Shown: in pieces, positions 33,037-39,643 of the stretch
Position numbering within the stretch: the stretch's first letter is position 1
Layout of the letters: every line of letters begins with the position of its first letter
Origin: Chlamydiota bacterium
GTDB taxonomy: Bacteria > Chlamydiota > Chlamydiia > Chlamydiales > Parachlamydiaceae
Assembly: GCA_013286645.1 (NCBI GenBank)
Contig: JABDFJ010000008.1
Location: forward strand, 17,517 to 57,159
Length of the DNA: 39,643 nt
Direction: 5' to 3'
Made by a program: the position numbers and the translations under genes
The notes under the pieces: model-generated
The model's input: the letters and a program-made list of their open reading frames with translations, nothing else
Told to the model about the DNA's origin: nothing
Databases searched by the model: none

Positions 33037-34860
33037 TCATCGCGCATACATAGTGCAGTGTTTGATGATAACATCTAGGAAAGATGGCCCATATTTAAGC
33101 CACTTGCTAGGTCCCACGCCATTGACTTGTAACATCTCCTCTTCGGTGCGTGGGTATGCCGTGGCCATTTCAATCAAGGAGCGATCGCCAAAAATGACAA
33201 AAGCTGGCACTTGCATCTCTTGAGCCCACTTAAGGCGCAGGGCTGCGAGCTCGTTGAATAAAACTTTGTCATAAGCAGTATTTTGAGGGTCATGTTTGCG
33301 CGTTAGCTGTCTGGTCTTCTTGCGTAGCATCACCTTTACAGCTCCATTAGTCACATCACGCGAAGAATCTGTCCACTGCAATACGGGGTACTCCCCTTTC
33401 GACCGCTTCAGATACCCTAAATCAATGAGCGCATCGATATAATAGTGCAAATCGCCCTCTGAATACTCTTTCATCAGACCATAAGTAGGTAATTTGTCAT
33501 GCCCTCTTTCAAAGATCGTTTTACTGCGCGAGCCACGCAACACATCGATCACATATTTAGCCCCAAAACGATGTTGCAATCTGAATACGCAGGATAGAAT
33601 TTTTTGTGCTGCGATGAGTTCATCCACAACTTCGGTGTTATCAAGACAATTATCGCAACTGCTGCAATTTGATGAGGGGTAATCCTCAGAGAAATAATGC
33701 AGGAGGGTTTTGCGCCGACAGGTCAGAGCGCGACAAAGAGCGTACATTTTTTCTGTTTTGGCCTTAGTGAGGCGGCGCAAAGCTTCATCCTCAACCTGCT
33801 CCAAGAAATAATTATAGATCATCAGATCTTGTCCAGAATATAGCAACAAGCACTCTGCTGGTAAACCATCTCTTCCTGCGCGCCCCACCTCTTGATAATA
33901 TTGCTCGATAGAACGGGGCATATCGACATGCACGATATAGCGTATATCGGGTTTATGTATCCCCATGCCAAAGGCAACAGTGGCTACCATCAAATTTAGT
34001 TTTCCATATACGAAGTCGTGTTGGGCGGTGGCTCGATCGCCATCCGACATGCCAGCGTGATATTTGCCTACGCTAAACCCCTGCTTTTTCAAATTCGAAA
34101 ATGTTTCATCCACCGTCTTGCGCGTGGAAGCGTAGATAATCCCCGATTCGTTAGGATGTTTTTTGATAAAGTCGTGCAGTTGCGCTTCGGTATCTGCTTT
34201 GGCATTGATGAGGAAGGTTAAATTGGGTCTATCAAAACTCGCCCTTACGGTAAAAGGAGTTCTCATGGCTAGCTGGGTGGCGATATCGTGCTCCACATCT
34301 TTAGTGGCTGTAGCTGTTAATGCCACCATAGAGCTTTTAGGAAACGTCGTCTTTAAGACTGACAGCTGACGATATTCCGGACGAAAGGAATGTCCCCACT
34401 GGGAGATACAGTGCGCTTCATCAATGGCAAAGAACGAAACAGACACTTTTTGCAAGCTTTGGATGAAGGTGGCATCGGAAAAGCGTTCGGGAGCTACATA
34501 GATGAGCTTATAGTCGGCTAGATTATCTAGAAGCGAACGAGAATCTTGATAATGTAAACTGCTATTGAGAAAAGCGGCTGGGATGCCGTTTTTGTTTAGG
34601 CTAACCACTTGATCTTGCATGAGGGATATCAAAGGAGAAACAACTACGGCAATGCCTGGCATTAACATGGCAGGCAGCTGGTAGCAAATCGATTTGCCAG
34701 CGCCTGTGGGCAGGATAGCTAAAACATCTTTACCTTCTAAGATCGACGTCACAATCTCTTTCTGATGCTGCCGGAATTCATTATAACCAAAATAAGCTTT
34801 GAGAGGCTCTTCTAATGGCGTTGTGGAACAAAATGAGTGTGACATAAATTTGGCATGCAA
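33037..34860 (-). CDS. recQ: ATP-dependent DNA helicase RecQ
   Basis: This 607-residue superfamily 2 helicase with 3'-5' polarity acts in recombination repair and fork restart. Motifs: Gln/0 region YFGYNEFRQHQKEI, Walker A PTGAGKS (51-57), DEAH box with FAIDEAHCISQWGHSFRPEY (144-163), TATATKDV (motif III), and QEVGRAGRDGLPAECLL (motif VI). A Zn-binding Cys cluster (C-R-A-L-T-C ... CSSCDNCLD) and winged helix follow, then an HRDC domain near the end (LIEMATAYPRTEEEMLQVNG). Full length. The start may be this ATG or the one five codons on; neither has a good Shine-Dalgarno. Confidence 0.96.
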   Translation of the reverse strand: MHAKFMSHSFCSTTPLEEPLKAYFGYNEFRQHQKEIVTSILEGKDVLAILPTGAGKSICYQLPAMLMPGIAVVVSPLISLMQDQVVSLNKNGIPAAFLNSSLHYQDSRSLLDNLADYKLIYVAPERFSDATFIQSLQKVSVSFFAIDEAHCISQWGHSFRPEYRQLSVLKTTFPKSSMVALTATATKDVEHDIATQLAMRTPFTVRASFDRPNLTFLINAKADTEAQLHDFIKKHPNESGIIYASTRKTVDETFSNLKKQGFSVGKYHAGMSDGDRATAQHDFVYGKLNLMVATVAFGMGIHKPDIRYIVHVDMPRSIEQYYQEVGRAGRDGLPAECLLLYSGQDLMIYNYFLEQVEDEALRRLTKAKTEKMYALCRALTCRRKTLLHYFSEDYPSSNCSSCDNCLDNTEVVDELIAAQKILSCVFRLQHRFGAKYVIDVLRGSRSKTIFERGHDKLPTYGLMKEYSEGDLHYYIDALIDLGYLKRSKGEYPVLQWTDSSRDVTNGAVKVMLRKKTRQLTRKHDPQNTAYDKVLFNELAALRLKWAQEMQVPAFVIFGDRSLIEMATAYPRTEEEMLQVNGVGPSKWLKYGPSFLDVIIKHCTMYAR

Positions 34861-34936
34861 TAGGCAAAAGGTTTCGATAGAGGCATTGTATCACAAGGAA
34901 ACCATTTTGCCAGTAGGAAAATTGGCAAAAAAAAAT

Positions 34937-35238
34937 AGCTTAAGCGAAGCGCAAGGTATTGTAGCTTAGGCTTTAGCCTGAGTTTGTTTTGGCACGGCTT
35001 CAGCCTGCCACGCGCAGCGAGCGGCAGCGATGCATGACGCGCTCGGTGTCGTGATCTCACGACTGTCGGATAAAAGTACCTACCGCTTAAGCCTCTGGCA
35101 ATTGGGCAACGTTCGTGAGGCCGCGAGACCGAGCGCGTCATGCATCGCTGCCGCTCGCTGCGCGTGGCAGGCTGAAGCGCTGCCAAAACGAACTCAGGCT
35201 AAAGCCTAAGCTACAATGCCTTGCGCTTCGCTTAGGCT
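34937..35238. repeat. Large inverted repeat with 111-bp arms
   Basis: Arms 34937-35047 and 35128-35238 are inverted copies with only a handful of mismatches, and an 80-bp non-palindromic centre. The arms are GC-rich compared with the flanks and carry a smaller palindrome, AGGCTTTAGCCT. It occupies most of the 423-bp gap between recQ and the gene at 35284, all on the minus strand. A spurious open frame (34812-35186) crosses it. No transposase or other gene is present, so it resembles a MITE. Confidence 0.93.
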
Positions 35239-35283
35239 CTTCTTTGTATCCTTCGATGTTTGTGGTAATAATTTGAAGTCAAC

Positions 35284-36438
35284 TTAAGCTGGCTGGGGCT
35301 GCGCAATCACGGGCTTATATTTTGGGGGGAATTTATCGATAAGCATCCTTGTCAAGCCAACAGAATCGGCAAAGGCGCTTAATGAAATCAAAAAGGCTGT
35401 AAGAGGCAGTGTAGCAAAGTCAATCGCCATCCAGGTAAGTGCTAGCGCCACAACCGTTGCCTTGGCAGCTGCGCTCAAGAAGCCTAAGACCGCCTTTTTT
35501 AAATTGAGAACTACCGTGAATTTATCGAATCTCCACTTTTCTAGTTTTTTATCGACATTTTTTGAAGCTAAGTCCGTGGCGAGGCCTGTGAAATCTTTGG
35601 TTTCAATTTTCTTAAGACGCTCTTCCCAAAGTGGCAGCTTAGACATTTTTGCTGCGATCTTTTCGGCCGTACTCTGATATTGCTGCCGCAATGCTCCACG
35701 CTTTTTCTCAGATAACTTCAATAATTTCGGATCTGTATCCAGTTGGTGTAGTTTTTCAGCATTGAGAGTTGCCATTTTCTTAGTGTTATCGATATTGGCG
35801 GAATATTTTTGACTCAGTTTGGCAATCGTTTTTTGATCGCCCTGACGCACCAAATCCACCGTTTGGGAATGGCTTTGCCATTTAGCGATCTTCTTATTTA
35901 CCAAAGATTTAGCTTTAGTGCAGTTAACTATCGTTCTAATATTATCCCAGGCGCTAAAGATGTTGTAGAAGACATACAACCCATCCGTGACAAGCCTAAA
36001 TGTATGTAGCTTTCCAACTGAATGCTTCGCCTCGAAAGCTAGTTCGGTAAATTTCCATTTCTGGGCTGCATAAAACAACTTAAGTGTACTGTGTGACAAG
36101 ATACTCACGCGTGCCGCACGACGTTGCCATGAATTTGCTGGATCGGTTAGAAAATATTTTCCATTTTTGGGGCGAAACGTGAGTTGCAGCAAGCGAAAGA
36201 AACTGAGCGTTTCCACCAGCATGATCGATTCTTTAAGGTGAGCTGATACCACTGGACCCGGAACGGTCCCCTTTCCCAATAGTTCTGACAAATCAATCGT
36301 CTTAGCGACGACTTTCATGGCTTTTTCAAGAGGTTCGACTTCCGATACAATAAAAGCTGAGGCATCTACGGCGTAACCGCCTACATTGGCACACACTTGA
36401 TGTGTTTTGGCAAGTGAAGCACTCACTGTTTTGCTCAT
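35284..36438 (-). CDS. Tandem family protein 3 (Inc-like hydrophobic C-terminus)
   Basis: This 384-residue protein has no named family but aligns throughout with the 412-residue protein at 36996-38234: shared blocks include NKKIAKWQSH/NKQIAKWEHR, QLDTDPKLLKLSEKK/KLDTDPSSLKVSDAK and DFTGLATDLASKNVDKKLEKW/DFKGLAEDLAAKDIDYKVKKW. The C-terminus has a long hydrophobic stretch at about 317-357, able to form a membrane hairpin, as in inclusion-membrane proteins; this is inference. N-terminal signal peptide absent. A promoter-like pair, TTGAAG-17-CATACT, occurs upstream on the minus strand. Probably a lineage-specific duplicated gene. Confidence 0.82.
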   Translation of the reverse strand: MSKTVSASLAKTHQVCANVGGYAVDASAFIVSEVEPLEKAMKVVAKTIDLSELLGKGTVPGPVVSAHLKESIMLVETLSFFRLLQLTFRPKNGKYFLTDPANSWQRRAARVSILSHSTLKLFYAAQKWKFTELAFEAKHSVGKLHTFRLVTDGLYVFYNIFSAWDNIRTIVNCTKAKSLVNKKIAKWQSHSQTVDLVRQGDQKTIAKLSQKYSANIDNTKKMATLNAEKLHQLDTDPKLLKLSEKKRGALRQQYQSTAEKIAAKMSKLPLWEERLKKIETKDFTGLATDLASKNVDKKLEKWRFDKFTVVLNLKKAVLGFLSAAAKATVVALALTWMAIDFATLPLTAFLISLSAFADSVGLTRMLIDKFPPKYKPVIAQPQPA

Positions 36439-36620
36439 AGAACCATCCTCTCTCTTTGACTGTGAATGGAGCAGTATGCCATATTATTGAAATAACTTCA
36501 ACAACAAGATATAATTTTTATTAAACAAAACCAAACCTGAAAACAATAGCAAATAAAAAAAACACAACTAACTTATTGCAAGTACACATTGTGTCTCATC
36601 ACAAATTAGAATACCGCACT

Positions 36621-36880
36621 TTTGAACGCGAAGATCGCGAAGTAAGCAAAGGCAACGCGAAGATTTTTCTGTTGTAAAAAATCTATTTACACTACAAGTG
36701 GTGGCCTGTTTATTAAATGCAACAGAATTTTGTGGGACTGCACGTCGATAACCAACTTTTTGATTAATTTCAAAGAGAGAATGGTTAAAGAGGGTATCAG
36801 AAAATTCTTAAGCAAGCGCTTCAATAAATAAGAACTTTCTTCGCGTTATCTTCGTTTGCTTCGCGACCTTCGCGCTCAAA
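36621..36880. repeat. Family B inverted repeat, separated arms
   Basis: Arms TTTGAACGCGAAGATCGCG... (36621-36662) and their inverted copy (36839-36880) match in 35 of 42 positions, with a 176-bp interior without coding potential. The outer ends are the same as those of the tight hairpin at 32847-32963. The wider spacing and lower identity suggest an older copy or one carrying cargo DNA. Confidence 0.88.
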
Positions 36881-36936
36881 ATCAGACACGGTAGTAACAA
36901 CTGTTCTCGGCTTAAATTTTTAAAGTGTGAATTACT

Positions 36937-36964
36937 GGCCTGTCTACAGAATTGCAGACAGGCC
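36937..36964 (-). terminator. Hairpin after the 36996 gene, possible terminator
   Basis: GGCCTGTCT (36937-36945) pairs with AGACAGGCC (36956-36964) around a 10-nt loop. It starts 31 bp beyond the minus-strand stop. There is no T-run after the stem, so it may be a weak terminator or an mRNA-stabilising hairpin. Confidence 0.5.
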
Positions 36965-36995
36965 TGAATGAACTAGCGAACTACGCTTCAACGTA

Positions 36996-38234
36996 CTAGG
37001 CTTTTGCCAATTGCATTGGCGCTGCTGGCTTAGGCATCACTTCGTACTTTTTGAATTCTCTGTAAAGGATCTTTCCTAGCCCCATCGAATCGGAGAATGT
37101 ACCCAAAGCTAGCACAGTCAACAGACATGGGAACGTCCACCAGTTAACAGCTGTAAAGAACAGAGCTAAGGCGATCACCGCAACTTTACCAATAGAACTA
37201 AAGAAGCCCATGATATTTTTGTTGAGATCGATTTTGGTATTCGCCTTAATCACTTTCCACTTCTTAACTTTATAATCGATGTCTTTAGCAGCCAAATCTT
37301 CAGCTAAGCCTTTGAAATCGCGAGCAGCAATTTTAGCTATGCGCTCTTGCAGTAGTGGAATCTTACCTGATAGCTTGTCAAGTTTAGTTGCCACTTGTTG
37401 GGCTTTGGCGGTGCATTCTTTACGCATCGACTTAAGCTTTGCATCACTCACCTTGAGTGAACTTGGATCTGTATCGAGCTTTTCAAGGATGTCGGCATAC
37501 AATCTAGCATCTTTCTTTAGCTCTTCCACTTTGCTCAACTTACCAGTGTATCTAGCTTCAAGTTTAGCAATCTGTGCTGGATCACCAATGCGTGTCAGAG
37601 CGATTTCCGTTGGGCGATGCTCCCACTTAGCAATCTGCTTGTTAGCCAAGGAGATTGTCTTAGCACCTTTATTGATGCCTAAAGTCGCATCCCATGTATT
37701 GAAGATACTTGCAATGCCATAAAGTCCATCATAAACCAATTTGAAAACCGGCAGTTGACCAACATAATATTTGCCGATCTTTCCCAGGCTCATCAAATTA
37801 TATTTACAAGCTCCGTTCACCATTTTTAAGGCTGTATGGGCGAGTAAGAACACACGGCCGATACGGTTTTGAATGGTATACTTGAGATTTTTAAGATAAT
37901 ACACGCCGTTTTTATCTGGGCAGAATAACATTCGAGCAATCCCAATGAAGCGGATCGATTCCAAGAAGAGAATGGTGTCTCTTAATTGCGAAGAGATGGC
38001 CTCGCCAGTTTCAGAAGGTGTTTTAGCCAAAAGATTGCCGATATCTATGGAACGGTAGGTGATTTTAACAACTTTTTCCAGTGCATCTACGTGCGTGACG
38101 GAGTGGCCCGCTGCATTTAACCCCACTTGGCAATTCGCCACAACATTTTTTAAGGGCGTTACTTGAGGTAACGCATTCCCTGCCACATCTAGTCCTGGTT
38201 GGCTATTTATAACAACGTTATTCGAAACTTTCAT
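36996..38234 (-). CDS. Tandem family protein 2, with 24-residue internal repeat
   Basis: This 412-residue paralogue of the 35284 gene shares the helical middle (KIAKWEH..., LDTDPSSL) and the hydrophobic C-terminal segment (about 336-382, MGFFSSIGKVAVIALALFFT onwards). Its N-terminus has two tandem 24-residue units at 10-33 and 34-57: NSQPGLDVAGNALPQVTPLK and NCQVGLNAAGHSVTHVDALE each followed by [NK]VV. The paralogue has only one such unit. No signal peptide. Function unknown; possibly an inclusion-membrane-type or other secreted protein. Follows the 38301 gene by 66 bp, so they may be co-transcribed. Confidence 0.82.
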   Translation of the reverse strand: MKVSNNVVINSQPGLDVAGNALPQVTPLKNVVANCQVGLNAAGHSVTHVDALEKVVKITYRSIDIGNLLAKTPSETGEAISSQLRDTILFLESIRFIGIARMLFCPDKNGVYYLKNLKYTIQNRIGRVFLLAHTALKMVNGACKYNLMSLGKIGKYYVGQLPVFKLVYDGLYGIASIFNTWDATLGINKGAKTISLANKQIAKWEHRPTEIALTRIGDPAQIAKLEARYTGKLSKVEELKKDARLYADILEKLDTDPSSLKVSDAKLKSMRKECTAKAQQVATKLDKLSGKIPLLQERIAKIAARDFKGLAEDLAAKDIDYKVKKWKVIKANTKIDLNKNIMGFFSSIGKVAVIALALFFTAVNWWTFPCLLTVLALGTFSDSMGLGKILYREFKKYEVMPKPAAPMQLAKA

Positions 38235-38300
38235 TTTAACCTATTCTATTAATAAAGTTTGGCGCATAGGAGTCTTAATATTACGTTACTTCTCAATCAC

Positions 38301-39254
38301 TTACTTCACGTGTTGTTTAATTTCTTTTTCATGAAAATGATTATACACAAAACGTGTTACAGCCAATGAAAGGCAAACCGTACCGAGGATACCTAATCCA
38401 ATAATGTTAGTGACACCAACAGCAGTCATCACATTCAATCCCACTTCCGAAACACTTGAAGCTAACTCAATTCCGGCAAATTTCTTTTGCACGGCAGTGC
38501 CTGGCTGAATCAATCTTCTTATCGCGTCAGCGGCAAAGAAAGCATACGTTAGCCCTAAAAAGCGTTCTGCAATATACCCTAAAGACAGCTTATTAAACAC
38601 CCCGAACACATGTACATTGCCGATTGATTCTGCAATGCGTTGCAAACGAGGCATATCGCGCAATCCAGGAACACTAGCGATCAGCTTAGGCACAAAACTG
38701 AAAACACGTACATTACCGAGTGAATTAAAGAAGGTCCCTATCGATTTGCATCCGAAATCGATCAACGCTGCACAGGTGCCAAAGATATTGGTTATCAGAA
38801 GAGAAATCCTAGCCGCGATGGTTTGTTTGCTATCACCTTTGTATTTGCGGGTGATGAAATAATCGGCATCACATGCGAGTTGCAGCACATCAATGGTATC
38901 GCGCGCAGCTCTTAAACCCGGCTTCAATTTTTTAAATTGATCTGGAGCATCTTTGAGATGTTCGACTAATGGCAGGCAATGCAGTTCCATTTTTTTGCAA
39001 ATGCTGCTGATAATCACAGGATCTTCAACATGGGCGCCAACTACATCCAGTCCTTTAGTAAAGACCTCACCAGTCTTTGCAAAAAATGCCTGGCCGCCGG
39101 TTTGCACAGAAGAAATCGCTCTACCTGACAAAGCACCTACCTGCGTTGTCATGCGCTTCCATGCATTCACCTCATCTTTTACCAAAGTAACGTCATTTGG
39201 ATTTTGGATTATTGCCGAAGTGTTAATTGAAGATGCTGCCATTTCCATTTTCAT
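38301..39254 (-). CDS. Tandem family protein 1, distant member
   Basis: This 317-residue protein is of no named family. It shares layout rather than strong identity with the two genes that follow: a middle part with DTIDVLQLACDADYFITRKY ... ARISLLITNIFG comparable to DTILFLESIRFIGIARMLF ... RIGRVFLLAHTALK. It also has a hydrophobic C-terminal segment (about 272-303, LNVMTAVGVTNIIGLGILGT onwards) ending in a basic tail. Relation to them is therefore tentative. No signal peptide. First gene of the minus-strand group, in the 86-bp space after the methyltransferase gene. Confidence 0.78.
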   Translation of the reverse strand: MKMEMAASSINTSAIIQNPNDVTLVKDEVNAWKRMTTQVGALSGRAISSVQTGGQAFFAKTGEVFTKGLDVVGAHVEDPVIISSICKKMELHCLPLVEHLKDAPDQFKKLKPGLRAARDTIDVLQLACDADYFITRKYKGDSKQTIAARISLLITNIFGTCAALIDFGCKSIGTFFNSLGNVRVFSFVPKLIASVPGLRDMPRLQRIAESIGNVHVFGVFNKLSLGYIAERFLGLTYAFFAADAIRRLIQPGTAVQKKFAGIELASSVSEVGLNVMTAVGVTNIIGLGILGTVCLSLAVTRFVYNHFHEKEIKQHVK

Positions 39255-39340
39255 ATCTCTTGTTAGAACTTGAATTAAAATGTTAAGTTTTTATGAAGAA
39301 GAATACAACGATTCAACAACAAAAATCAAGTAAAATAATT

Positions 39341-39643
39341 TTAACAACGTTTTAAGACGACACCGAAAAAGCCATCCATCCCTCCATAAATAGGTAAAGA
39401 CTCAAAAGCGTTGCCACATACTTCTAAATGATAAGTTTTAATAAAATGATCTAATTGACTTTGATTTTCTTCTTTTAGCACACTGCAAGTGGCGTAAACG
39501 ATATGCCCATGCGGTTTTAAATAACTGAGGGCGCGCTCAAAAATCATGCGTTGCTGTCCGATTAAACGCTCTAGCATCGCATCATCGTACTTCCATTTCA
39601 TATCGGGATTGCGGCGCATGGTGCCTGTGCCTGAACAAGGAGC
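39341..39643 (-). CDS. RsmB/NOL1/NOP2-type rRNA m5C methyltransferase, 5' truncated by window
   Basis: Only the last 101 residues are present; the frame runs off the window at 39643. The visible part begins APCSGTGTMRRNPDMKWK, which is motif IV of m5C RNA methyltransferases with the PCSGTG Cys, and continues to HIVYATCSVLKEEN, motif VI with the nucleophilic Cys in TCS. Both catalytic Cys are therefore intact. Such enzymes methylate C5 of cytosines in 16S rRNA (RsmB/RsmF type); which site cannot be told from this fragment. The ATG at 39619 is internal, not the start. Confidence 0.93.
   Translation of the reverse strand, partial: APCSGTGTMRRNPDMKWKYDDAMLERLIGQQRMIFERALSYLKPHGHIVYATCSVLKEENQSQLDHFIKTYHLEVCGNAFESLPIYGGMDGFFGVVLKRC

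Larger units (their letters stand above)
36439..36995. other. Gene-free 557-bp gap in the tandem family
   Basis: No gene is visible. The gap contains the family B inverted pair (36621-36880) and a small hairpin beyond the 36996 stop (36937-36964). The bases next to 36438 are AT-rich and likely carry the promoter of the gene at 35284. Confidence 0.7.

Noticed and set aside
34812-35186. 124-codon minus-strand open frame
   Set aside because: It overlaps the start of recQ and runs through the large inverted repeat; the protein is Arg/His-rich without a domain.

Overview
The window looks like the chromosome of an amoeba-associated ('environmental') member of the Chlamydiota, in the Parachlamydia/Protochlamydia/Waddlia/Simkania range. 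The main evidence is one long minus-strand cluster of ribosomal protein genes, rplC to rplQ, followed directly by gapA and a conserved acidic/basic hypothetical gene. That is the chlamydial arrangement as I know it: rpsJ is not at the head, and rpsN, rpmD, adk, infA and rpmJ are absent from their usual places. Genus cannot be fixed from the sequence alone.

Layout. 1-243: palindromic repeats. 244-325: tRNA-Leu(UAA), minus strand. 424-2527: a chlamydia-type hypothetical gene and gapA, with a nested-stem element between them. 2721-2830: two hairpins, one a textbook terminator of the ribosomal cluster. 2843-15732: 22 ribosomal protein genes plus secY and rpoA, all minus strand. 16019-18912: an SLBB-domain membrane protein, a weak small ORF, an XRE-type regulator with a candidate operator, and a 550-residue unknown with a possible permuted cysteine-protease motif. 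18913-19786: a gene-free stretch with a nested palindrome. 19787-26650: a tightly packed moxR-DUF58-DUF4381-batA-batBC-batD operon (aerotolerance/VWA type). 26796-27310: a DUF2442 gene and a DUF4160 gene broken by an early stop. 27540-29615: two plus-strand genes of unknown function, the first behind a perfect consensus promoter. 29736-30809: a plant-type GDP-mannose 3,5-epimerase with an N-terminal signal peptide. 31019-32851: a divergent eukaryote-like protein kinase with a C-terminal nuclear-localisation-like motif. 33037-34860: recQ. 35284-39254: three tandem genes of one lineage-specific family with hydrophobic C-terminal segments. 39341-39643: the end of an RsmB/NOL1-type rRNA methyltransferase, cut by the window edge.

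The ribosomal cluster, secY, rpoA, gapA and recQ are housekeeping. The accessory half (16-39 kb) carries candidate host-interaction proteins (kinase, signal-peptide epimerase, Inc-like membrane proteins, putative protease) and is seeded with at least four unrelated families of inverted repeats. Several of these sit between convergent genes, where they could end transcription. All functional statements are from reading the sequence; no database search was run.
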